Below are positions 1-7,163 of a DNA stretch of 40,378 nucleotides, in pieces. The stretch covers positions 1 to 40,378 of the forward strand of contig JAKSDA010000554.1 of NCBI GenBank assembly GCA_022360315.1, written 5' to 3'. The translations under genes were made by a program, and so were the position numbers. The notes beneath the pieces were generated by a model, which searched no databases, was not told where the DNA came from, and saw nothing but the letters and a program-made list of their open reading frames with translations. This stretch comes from Pseudomonadota bacterium (GTDB lineage Bacteria > Myxococcota_A > Polyangia > Haliangiales > Haliangiaceae). Position 1 is the stretch's first letter. Each line of letters begins with the position of its first letter.

Positions 1-138
1 CGTCGCCAGAGCGGCGATCCATCACCGCCAGCGGGCTTGCTCGTCGGTCAAATACACCCAGTATTCTCCACTCCTCGCGTACCCACTGGCGGCGCGCCTC
101 GCCGCTCTGGCTCGGTCCGAGGTTTTTGGACCGGCTCT
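1..138. repeat. MITE-like palindromic repeat, copy 1 (cut by window edge)
   Basis: This is the right 138 bp of a 161-bp repeat that is complete at 9290-9450 and 27631-27787. The first 23 bp lie outside the window. The right end reads GGTTTTTGGACCGGCTCT, the complement of the left end of the other copies. The element has no coding capacity of its own. Its outer base forms part of the TAA stop codon (138-140, minus strand) of the 231-aa gene that follows. Confidence 0.85.
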
Positions 139-833
139 TAGCCGAGATACTGTTCGATGGCCGGGAAACTGATTATCTGGTCGGTATACATGGCGTGAAT
201 ACTCGGCACGACCAGAATCCCATTGGCGACCATTTCACTGCTAAAGGCCGGTGCTGCCAACAATCGATCGGAGCCCAGCACTCGTACGTAGGACGGGCCG
301 TAAAAATTCACTGGATATAACTGCTTGACGTCAGTGGTGAACGCATCGCCAGGATAGGGCGGCTTTTGCGCTGTCACTGCGCATCCATATACAGGTGGAT
401 AACATTGCAAACTGGTTTTTAATATCGCCAGGAATTCCCGCGAGTTTCGTTCGCCCAGGTGGTTTTCGGCGCCGAGCAGGGTCGCCATCTCGACACTGAG
501 CATCCACTGCGTATCCCGGTCGGGCTCGACCAGAAGTGAAAACCGGAATTCAAACGGATAGCGCCAAAAATGCAGGGTCCCGCCGAGCGAGTCGCGCCGG
601 CACATGGCCCCGATTTGCCCATCAACCTCGGCCCGGCTGCGAATCATGTTGTCTGGACGGGCGAACGGCCACGCATACCCGCTGGTCAGAAAATAACCCT
701 GTGCCTCGACCCGGGCGACGAATTCTCGTACATCATCGGGATCTATGTCGACATTTTGAGGAGCATAGTACGCAATGAAGAGAAGTTCGTTCACATCGGT
801 GATTGTAGAACTCGACGGTAGAGGCATCCACAT
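138..833 (-). CDS. hypothetical protein, 231 aa
   Basis: I do not recognise this protein. It is a soluble-looking polypeptide without signal peptide or membrane segment, rich in aromatic residues, with a central segment LHFWRYPFEFRFSLL and a Pro/Tyr-rich stretch PPVYGCAV. Its size and composition faintly recall immunity-type or DUF-type cytoplasmic proteins, but no family motif can be named. The ATG at 833 (alternative ATG at 827) lies directly against an inverted repeat with 10-bp arms, and no clear Shine-Dalgarno is visible. The 3' end runs into a MITE-like repeat that supplies the last bases of the stop codon, so the C-terminus may have been altered by that insertion. Reading frame and codon use look genuinely coding. 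Function unknown. Confidence 0.6.
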   Translation of the reverse strand: MWMPLPSSSTITDVNELLFIAYYAPQNVDIDPDDVREFVARVEAQGYFLTSGYAWPFARPDNMIRSRAEVDGQIGAMCRRDSLGGTLHFWRYPFEFRFSLLVEPDRDTQWMLSVEMATLLGAENHLGERNSREFLAILKTSLQCYPPVYGCAVTAQKPPYPGDAFTTDVKQLYPVNFYGPSYVRVLGSDRLLAAPAFSSEMVANGILVVPSIHAMYTDQIISFPAIEQYLG

Positions 834-915
834 ACGGTCACATTGGAAAGGATGCTATGTGACCGTGCGCGGCCCGAGAGCTTCACGCTCGGGCTGTCAT
901 TTTTGACCGCTGGCC
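834..915 (-). other. double-hairpin repeated element, copy A
   Basis: Read on the minus strand, this 82-nt segment forms two hairpins. The first pairs GCCCGAG (888-894) with CTCGGGC (872-878). The second pairs ACGGTCACAT (857-866) with ATGTGACCGT (834-843) around a 13-nt loop. The second hairpin abuts the ATG of the 231-aa gene with no spacer. A diverged copy lies at 9184-9264; over the central 62 nt I count 51 identities. Position 36 of that core changes from A to C and its pairing partner 56 from T to G, so the pair is kept. The loop sequence GCATCCTTT is identical in both copies. It could be a structured leader RNA, a terminator or a small mobile element. On the plus strand the first hairpin is followed by a short T-run. 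Confidence 0.6.
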
Positions 916-1333
916 TCGCAATAGAAACGCCTTATTTGTTCCACAACCAATGCGTTGCTGTTTAGTCGCGCGTTTGCATCCGAGCAAACGTCGGCCGATC
1001 GGCCGCCAGACCGCGCGGGCAAGCAGTCTTGCTTTGTTGTCGGGAAGCTCCGGGCGACGCCGTGGCAACGCCGGGACGTCCAGCTATCGGACGTGTAGGT
1101 GTGTCCGGCTATTCGCTCGGCCGTGTACAATCCCGGTACTTGATGCCCGAGCGGCTGGACGGTTGGACGATGATTCGAGTGGCCGGGCTCCATCGAACCC
1201 CGCTCGTGAACCCTAACCACCGCGTCGGGAGACGTGGCATCCCGGGCCCGGCTCGAATCTCGTCATCAGTAGCCTTGACACTTTGCTCCCGCGGGCTGAC
1301 TCTCTTGCCTTCAGGTCAACCTTCGAGAGTTTC
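916..1333. other. intergenic, no gene seen
   Basis: This gap separates the divergent 231-aa gene (-) and the first DUF4139 gene (+). Short open frames exist here but none resembles a protein or has a convincing ribosome-binding site. A weak GAGAG sits just upstream of the ATG at 1334. I see no clear promoter. Confidence 0.5.
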
Positions 1334-3763
1334 ATGGAAGCTGCGCGAGTTAAGTCGCGGATCGTGGGCGTTACTGTGTATCGCGAAGGCGCGCGAGTAC
1401 GCCGCATTGCCGAGGTGTCACAGAGCGGCCCCGGCGATACCACGGTCGAGCCCGGCAGCCGCTATCCCACAGTCATCTGCCTCAGCGGTCTGCCTCTGGC
1501 CATGCAGGACTCCTCGGTTCGCGTCCGAGTGGAGCGAGCGGCCGACAACAGCGAGGGCAGACTGCCGCTCGCTGTTGACGCACATGTCACGCTCGATGTA
1601 CCCGAGGTCGAGGACCAAATTGCCGAGCCAGTGGCAGATGAGCTCGAGGCGGCCCGGCGCCGGGTACGCGTCATCGACGGGCGCATCGCTCAGATCAAAC
1701 GCGAACTCGCGCGCGTACAGCGGCTCGCTGTAGTCCCCCGACCCAACAAGGTGGGGCGAAAAGGTGAAGTGCCGGGTCCTCCCCCACAATCGCCGATCGG
1801 ATCGCGATTGGCGCTGCTCGAGATGCGCGCAGGGCGCGAGCGTGCCCTGCGCAATGAACTCGCTGAGGTCGAAAAAGAGCATAGAGAAGCCTCGCGCATT
1901 GCCAAGAAGCTCGCTGACCAGCAAATGCGCGCAACCACGGCACGCAAGGTTCGCGAGCACGAACTGCGCAAGGCCGTCGTTGTGACGCTGAGCGAGCCGG
2001 ACCCCGGCAGCGCATCGCAAGGCGGCACCAGGCCTGCCAGGCGCTTTCGTCTGACCTTGCACTACGCCGTGCCAGGGGCGCGCTGGGCACCGGCCTACAG
2101 CGTACATCTGAACGGGGACAAGCAGGCGCGGTTCACCATGCGCGCGGTGGTCGCGCAACAGACTGGCGAGGACTGGCGGGGAGTGACCCTGGCCCTGTCC
2201 ACGGCCGACTTCCTGGGCTGGAGTGAGCTGCCCGAGCTGGCCAGTATTCGCATTGGCCGCAGACAGCCGACAGGACATGAAACCGGCTGGCGGTCACCTC
2301 CGAGCGGCACGGATCTGCTCTATGCCGATTACGATCGGGCATTTTCCCGCACTACCCAGGCCAGGCCAGATCGCGAGCTGCCCGGGCTGGACGACGAGGA
2401 TTCCCGGGAGATCACTACGCCGATGCGGCCCTACGAGGCGGCGGCATCCGACGTCCTGGTCACCGGAGAGTACGCTGGATACGAAGAGCCGGCAGACGGC
2501 GAATCGGCGTGGTACGAAGAAGAGTCGGGCGAGAAAACCGTACCGGCCGTACCCCTTCAGCCGCTCTCTGCAGGATCGCAGCCGGTCTTCGCCCAGCCCG
2601 CGCCAAAATCGCCGATGGCGCCAGAAGAGCCGGTCGCACTGCTGCGCGGCCAGCTCTTGCGGCGAGAACAAAAGCCAGCCGACATGCCCGAACTGATGTC
2701 CGAGGCGGCTCCGGGCGCAGGAGCCGGCGGATCTTCCGACGAGGTGATGTTTCGCTCGGCATTGGCCAGCTCGCTCCAGCCACCACCATCCGGCCCACCG
2801 CGCGGTGGAGCTGACAGGAGCACCATCCATACCGGGACCGAGTCGGCCGACCAACCCATTGTGGACGCCGGTGCCGAATTGCTCGCCTACGGCGACCTGC
2901 GCATGCCGCCGGCGCGCTCGGACCGGCGCGGCGTACTGCGACTGGCCCGGCCGGCGGAACTCTATCTCGAGTTTTTGGTCACCCAGCGCATCGAGGTCGG
3001 TTTCGATGTTCTGGCGGTTATCTCGGCGGCCAAACGGCGGGCTGATGCGGTGGCGCGGGTCCAGCTACCCCCGCGCCACGTCCGCATTCGATCCGATTAT
3101 TACGATTATGTCTACCTCGCCGACACGGCTGTCGACATCCCATCCGACGGAGCGTTTCACTCGATTCCGCTGCTCGTCCACGACGCCGAGGTCGTGACAC
3201 ATTACGTGGTTGTCCCCGGCCAGAGTACCGATGTGTATCGAGTTGCCAAGCTCGCCAATCCACTCGGCGCACCGATCCTCGACGGGCCCATCGACGTCTA
3301 CCTGGAGCGGGATTTCCTCCTGACCAGCGATGTCTCGTTCACCCCGCCGGGCGGGGTTTTACGCCTCGGCCTGGGGGTCGAGCAGGCGGTCAAAGTATCG
3401 CGCAATACCTCGTTTCACGAGGAGAGTGCCGGGCTGATACGCGGTTCGCTGGCTCTCAAGCATCAGATCCGAATCGAAGTACACAATCACCTCGACCGGC
3501 CGATCGACTGCGAAGTACGCGAGCGCATACCGGTCACTGGTGACGACAGAGACGACATCGAAGTCACCGTGGAGCAAACCGAGCCGGCCTGGCATTCATA
3601 CCAGCCCGACCTGGCAGAAGCGCCCGCCGAAGCCGATCTCAAAGGCGGTTACTACTGGCGCATTCCGGTCGAGAGCGGCCAAAGACGTGTTCTCGAGGCC
3701 GACTATTCGATCAAGATCTCGGCCAAGCACGAGTTGGTCGGCGGCAACCGCCGGGAGGTTTGA
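1334..3763 (+). CDS. DUF4139-domain protein with long disordered insert (mucoidy-inhibitor-like)
   Basis: This 809-aa protein has the DUF4140/DUF4139 architecture known from mucoidy-inhibitor (MuiA-like) proteins. An N-terminal beta domain (VTVYREGARVRR) is followed by a charged, probably coiled-coil helix at about 100-210. The DUF4139 core then begins near residue 245 (VPGARWAPAYSVHL, then QTGEDWRGVTLALST). The core is interrupted at about 305-515 by a Pro/Gly/Glu-rich, probably disordered insert before resuming at LAYGDLRMPP and ending in beta-rich sequence. No signal peptide is evident. The ATG at 1334 was chosen because the family signature starts just after it and a purine-rich GAGAG precedes it; an upstream TTG (1283) is possible. 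The stop lies 3 bp before the next DUF4139 gene, so the two are surely co-transcribed. The biochemical role of the family is unknown. Confidence 0.85.
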   Translation: MEAARVKSRIVGVTVYREGARVRRIAEVSQSGPGDTTVEPGSRYPTVICLSGLPLAMQDSSVRVRVERAADNSEGRLPLAVDAHVTLDVPEVEDQIAEPVADELEAARRRVRVIDGRIAQIKRELARVQRLAVVPRPNKVGRKGEVPGPPPQSPIGSRLALLEMRAGRERALRNELAEVEKEHREASRIAKKLADQQMRATTARKVREHELRKAVVVTLSEPDPGSASQGGTRPARRFRLTLHYAVPGARWAPAYSVHLNGDKQARFTMRAVVAQQTGEDWRGVTLALSTADFLGWSELPELASIRIGRRQPTGHETGWRSPPSGTDLLYADYDRAFSRTTQARPDRELPGLDDEDSREITTPMRPYEAAASDVLVTGEYAGYEEPADGESAWYEEESGEKTVPAVPLQPLSAGSQPVFAQPAPKSPMAPEEPVALLRGQLLRREQKPADMPELMSEAAPGAGAGGSSDEVMFRSALASSLQPPPSGPPRGGADRSTIHTGTESADQPIVDAGAELLAYGDLRMPPARSDRRGVLRLARPAELYLEFLVTQRIEVGFDVLAVISAAKRRADAVARVQLPPRHVRIRSDYYDYVYLADTAVDIPSDGAFHSIPLLVHDAEVVTHYVVVPGQSTDVYRVAKLANPLGAPILDGPIDVYLERDFLLTSDVSFTPPGGVLRLGLGVEQAVKVSRNTSFHEESAGLIRGSLALKHQIRIEVHNHLDRPIDCEVRERIPVTGDDRDDIEVTVEQTEPAWHSYQPDLAEAPAEADLKGGYYWRIPVESGQRRVLEADYSIKISAKHELVGGNRREV

Positions 3764-3766
3764 ATC

Positions 3767-5380
3767 ATGGCGGACGACGGCAAACAACTCGCAGTCGTGC
3801 TCGACATTCCCGTGGTCGAAGTGACCCTGCTGGAAGATCGAGCCCGTGTGGTCAGAAAAGCCGCGATCGAACTGTCGACCGGTCAAACTCGTGCCCGCAT
3901 AGAGGGCGTCTCCCCGGTGCTCAGCGACAAGACCCTGACTGGTGCCATCGCCGGAGGGGATGGTGCTAGGGTGGTCGATGCCCAGGTGTTTCGCCGCCTG
4001 GTGATGCGGCAGGATGATGTCGACCGCGAACCGGCATCCGAACTGGCGACTCTGCAAGCCGAGTTGGAGCAGCGAGAGGCTGAATTGCAGTCGCTTGAGG
4101 ATGAGACCGCATTGCTCGGCCGCCATGCCGCGGGGCTCGACCGGATCGCCCAGCTCACCTTTGCCGAACTCGCCGAAGATGTGAGCTGGGCTCGCGATAT
4201 CGGCCCCGAATGGGCTGGACGCATCGATGACCTGCACAACGCCGAGCGGGACCTCAGGGAGCGGCTGGTGACCCTGGCTGCCGGGATGGAAGAGTGCCAG
4301 CGGATCCTACAGCGGCTGCGCAATCGCCTCGACCGGTTGCACGATCCACCGGAACGGGAAGCCGCGACCATCGAGGCGGTCATAGCAGTCGAGCGTGCGG
4401 GCAGCTATACGCTGGTTATCGACTACGTGGTCCCGGGTGCATGTTGGCGTCCGTATCATACCGCGCAACTCATCGAAGGGGATGAGCCCGACCGCGATGG
4501 ACAGACCGGGGCCCGAGTCGTCTTCACGACTGACGCGTGCGTGTGGCAGAACAGCGGCGAGGACTGGTGCGACGTCAATTTGGTGTTTTCTACCGAGCGA
4601 GCATCGCTCGGTACCAATCCTCCCGTCCTGCACAGCGACATATTGGCGGTACAGAAAAAAAGCGACCAGGTGGTCGTCGAAGCCCGAGAACAGGAGATTC
4701 AGACCACCGGACTGGGCGGCGGCGAGCGGCCATCGGGCCAGCTGCCGGATCTACCGGGTATTGACGACGGTGGTGTGGTGCGTGCCTTTCGGGCCTCCAC
4801 TTCCACCACCGTGCCGGCTGACGGACGGCCCTATCGCATCCAGCTACAGTCGTTTGAGGTCGACGCCCGGGTCCAGCTGGTTGCAATGCCCGAGCTGGCG
4901 CAATGCGTATTTGCCAAGAGCATCCAGGAAAACCGCGGCAGCGGACCCATTCTGGCCGGCCCGGTCGATCTCATCCGGCAAAGCGGCTTTGTCGGGCGCA
5001 CATCGGTTTTGTTTGTGGCTGCGGGCGAACGCTTCGAGATCGCCTGGGGACCCGAGCCTGATCTGCGGGTGAAGCGCACGACCGAGGTGTCGGAGGACAA
5101 AAGCCGACTGCTCAGCTCGTGGATCGTGCGCACCCACAAGATCTACGTGATGCTGAGCAATCTGGGCGATCGCAACCATTCCATCGAGATCACCGAACGC
5201 GTCCCGGTATCCGAGATCGACAAGGTAAAGATCCAGATAGACACCGACAAGACAACCGGCCATCGCGAATCGGACAAAAACGGCATGGTGACCTGGCAGC
5301 TCGAAATGCGAGCTCACGACCACGAGCGCATCCAACTCCACTATCAGCTCAAGAAACACGAAGACGTGCGCGGGATTTGA
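3767..5380 (+). CDS. DUF4139-domain protein
   Basis: This 537-aa protein is a shorter relative of its upstream neighbour. It has an N-terminal DUF4140-like strand segment (VTLLEDRARVVRKA), a heptad-rich coiled coil at about 85-195 (LQAELEQREAELQSLEDE), and the DUF4139 core with VPGACWRPYHT near residue 226 and NSGEDWCDVNLVFST near 262. The C-terminal beta region includes NLGDRNHSIEITERVPV, as is typical of the family. It lacks the long insert of the first protein. The ATG at 3767 is only 3 bp after the preceding stop, with GGGAGG overlapping the end of that gene as ribosome-binding site, which implies translational coupling. No signal peptide is seen. The pair may form a hetero-oligomer (inference). 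Function unknown. Confidence 0.85.
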   Translation: MADDGKQLAVVLDIPVVEVTLLEDRARVVRKAAIELSTGQTRARIEGVSPVLSDKTLTGAIAGGDGARVVDAQVFRRLVMRQDDVDREPASELATLQAELEQREAELQSLEDETALLGRHAAGLDRIAQLTFAELAEDVSWARDIGPEWAGRIDDLHNAERDLRERLVTLAAGMEECQRILQRLRNRLDRLHDPPEREAATIEAVIAVERAGSYTLVIDYVVPGACWRPYHTAQLIEGDEPDRDGQTGARVVFTTDACVWQNSGEDWCDVNLVFSTERASLGTNPPVLHSDILAVQKKSDQVVVEAREQEIQTTGLGGGERPSGQLPDLPGIDDGGVVRAFRASTSTTVPADGRPYRIQLQSFEVDARVQLVAMPELAQCVFAKSIQENRGSGPILAGPVDLIRQSGFVGRTSVLFVAAGERFEIAWGPEPDLRVKRTTEVSEDKSRLLSSWIVRTHKIYVMLSNLGDRNHSIEITERVPVSEIDKVKIQIDTDKTTGHRESDKNGMVTWQLEMRAHDHERIQLHYQLKKHEDVRGI

Positions 5381-5582
5381 CAACCATTCATCGTACCGTC
5401 CCACCTGGCCCGGATCATTCACCACACCATCTGCTGCAGTCGTATATGCTGGGTACGTCGTAATCTGATGGTCCGACCTGTTTATTGCGATCCAGGGTAT
5501 CAAATGAGAAACTCGGCGACTGGCCACTCAAGGCACTTGCAATACAGAATGTAGGCGTGTTACGTACTTGTCGTACGGGGCA

Positions 5583-5637
5583 AAAGGAATACTTATGTTC
5601 CTTTGAACAACGTAGCGGAGCGTCGCCGTGACGCTCC
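5583..5637. other. tandem hairpins upstream of MFS gene
   Basis: Two perfect inverted repeats stand next to each other in the 347-bp gap between the DUF4139 pair and the MFS gene. AAAGGAA (5583-5589) pairs with TTCCTTT (5598-5604) around 8 nt. GGAGCGTC (5617-5624) pairs with GACGCTCC (5630-5637) around 5 nt. No T-run follows, so a Rho-independent terminator is not obvious. They could be leader structures of the MFS transcript. The rest of 5381-5684 shows nothing I can name. Confidence 0.4.
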
Positions 5638-5684
5638 ACATTCGTGTGTGAGCACGGCCATCTGATGCCCCGGAGAGGCGCCTG

Positions 5685-5801
5685 ATGGCCAAATGTGCCT
5701 GCATGTGCGGAATTGTCTCGACCATACATGGCCACGACACCAAAACGATCACCAAGAGCGTCCGGGAAACATGGTTATTCCGGCGCATGTTCTCCGGCTA
5801 G
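5685..5801 (+). CDS. possible 38-aa leader peptide, Cys-rich N-terminus
   Basis: A short frame starts with ATG at 5685, preceded by GGAGAGG (5672-5678) at good distance, the best ribosome-binding site in this region. It begins MAKCACMCG and ends at TAG 5799-5801, overlapping the start of the MFS gene in another frame. It could be a leader peptide that couples translation to the exporter, or a chance frame. No homology can be claimed. Confidence 0.25.
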   Translation: MAKCACMCGIVSTIHGHDTKTITKSVRETWLFRRMFSG

Positions 5802-7122
5802 TCGGCCGATCTCGCATTCATCAGCGCCGTTTCAAGTCAGCGGAATCGGCGATCTGTTGCGGCACTATCGCGGTCTGCGTGACCTGTGGCTGGGCAAATT
5901 GGTGAGTTTTGTGGGCGACTGGTTCAATGCGGTCGCGCTGCTCACGGCAGTGCAGGAACTTTCGAGCAGTGCGCAGGCGCTCACTCTGGTGATGCTGGCG
6001 CGTACTGTCGCTGTATTTATCATCTCCCCGTTTGCCGGGCGATTGATCGACCGGGTCGACCGTCGCTATTTATTGCTCATCGTCGACTCTCTGCGGGCTG
6101 CAGGAGCTCTCGGACTTCTGATCGCCTATCAACAGGGATCGCTTGTCGGCCTCTATGTGGGCCTGGTCGGTATGATGTTCTGTGCTGGAATTGCGGTTCC
6201 GACCCAGCACGCCATTGTGCCCGAATTGGTCGACCGTGCCCACGTATCTCTGGCCAACGGGCTTCTGGCTGGCACATGGGCGATCATGGCGGCAGCCGGT
6301 GCAGCACTTGGCGGCCTTGCCACACAGTACCTGGGAATCTCGGCCTCATTGCTCATCGACGCGATGACCTTTGTGGTTTCGCTCGGCATGTTCGCCCGAC
6401 TGCCCCGGCTGAAGCCCATTTCGGTTCTCGCCTCGGCACGATCGGCGCGCTTTGCCGCATGCTTGGCCTATTTGGCCCGCCGCCCTTACGTGCTTTCGCT
6501 CGCCCTGGTCAAGCCGATGCTGCAATTACTGGGCGGCTTGATGGCGTTCTTGCCGCTTTTTGGCACCAGCGCGTTTGCTACTGCGTCGGGATCGCTTTAC
6601 ATCGGCATCCTATTTGCCAGCCGGGGATTGGGAGCCGCCGTGGGTGCGATCGTTTTGCGCGGGCTCTTTGGTACCGATGCGACAGCCATGCGCCGCTGGA
6701 TCGCACCATTCTATGTATTGATCGCCATTTCGTATGCCGCTCTGGCGGTGGCGACCGCGTTCTGGCAGGCTGCACTGGCAGTCGTCGGCGTCGGGATCGG
6801 GCATTCGGCCGGTTGGGTGGTGGCGACCAGTCTGCTTCAGCTCGACTCCGACAGACAGTTTCACGGGCGCTTGTTTTCGTTGGAGTTTGGTCTTTCCATG
6901 TTGCTTATGGCCAGCTCGGGCCTGGCTGCAGGCGCAGCGCTGGACGGCGGTATGTCGCTACAGAGCGTTACCGCAGTATTTGCCGGCCTGGCCCTCCTAC
7001 CAGCTTTGTTGTGGTCAGTGCTGGTTTTGCGCCCTGCACTCGGTACCTGGCGCGTTCGCCGCATTCAGTTTGCAATCGTCTCGGTCGTGGCGGCGGTGGC
7101 CAAAAATCGCCGCCACGACTGA
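5728..7122 (+). CDS. MFS transporter (MFS_3 / EntS-like exporter)
   Basis: This is a 464-aa integral inner-membrane protein of the major facilitator superfamily, MFS_3 type, the group that includes siderophore exporters and macrolide efflux proteins. About twelve hydrophobic segments are visible, beginning at LWLGKLVSFVGDWFNAVALL. The loop between helices 2 and 3 reads GRLIDRVDRRYLL, the typical G-x-x-x-D-R-x-x-R-R signature. A hydrophilic, Ser/Pro-rich N-terminal tail precedes the first helix. The ATG at 5728 is the first in-frame ATG; a GTG at 5695 would add 11 residues. The substrate cannot be told from sequence. It is followed after 41 bp by a GMC oxidoreductase gene on the same strand, so export of a small molecule linked to that enzyme is possible but unproven. 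Confidence 0.85.
   Translation: MATTPKRSPRASGKHGYSGACSPASRPISHSSAPFQVSGIGDLLRHYRGLRDLWLGKLVSFVGDWFNAVALLTAVQELSSSAQALTLVMLARTVAVFIISPFAGRLIDRVDRRYLLLIVDSLRAAGALGLLIAYQQGSLVGLYVGLVGMMFCAGIAVPTQHAIVPELVDRAHVSLANGLLAGTWAIMAAAGAALGGLATQYLGISASLLIDAMTFVVSLGMFARLPRLKPISVLASARSARFAACLAYLARRPYVLSLALVKPMLQLLGGLMAFLPLFGTSAFATASGSLYIGILFASRGLGAAVGAIVLRGLFGTDATAMRRWIAPFYVLIAISYAALAVATAFWQAALAVVGVGIGHSAGWVVATSLLQLDSDRQFHGRLFSLEFGLSMLLMASSGLAAGAALDGGMSLQSVTAVFAGLALLPALLWSVLVLRPALGTWRVRRIQFAIVSVVAAVAKNRRHD
7084..7119 (+). terminator. 12-bp perfect-stem hairpin at the MFS gene end
   Basis: GTCGTGGCGGCG (7084-7095) and CGCCGCCACGAC (7108-7119) are perfectly complementary around a 12-nt loop. The structure ends one base before the stop codon TGA (7120-7122). 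No T-run follows, so this is not a canonical Rho-independent terminator. It may block 3' decay or cause partial termination between the MFS and GMC genes. Confidence 0.45.
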
Positions 7123-7131
7123 GCGAGTACA

Positions 7132-7147
7132 AAATAACTAGTTATTT
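7132..7147. promoter_or_regulatory. 16-bp perfect palindrome upstream of GMC gene
   Basis: AAATAACTAGTTATTT is an exact palindrome and strikingly AT-rich in this GC-rich region. It lies 16 bp before the ATG of the oxidoreductase gene, where an operator or an AT-rich promoter part would sit. The regulator is unknown. Confidence 0.4.
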
Positions 7148-7163
7148 GCGAGGATTTCCACAT

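Noticed and set aside
1418..2278. 286-codon minus-strand frame inside the first DUF4139 gene
   Set aside because: Antisense shadow; the plus strand carries the conserved DUF4139 motifs.
5886..7163. A long open frame that runs continuously into the GMC oxidoreductase gene
   Set aside because: It overlaps the MFS gene in another frame, and its translation is Cys/Arg-rich without family sequence; the oxidoreductase begins at 7164 with its own ribosome-binding site.
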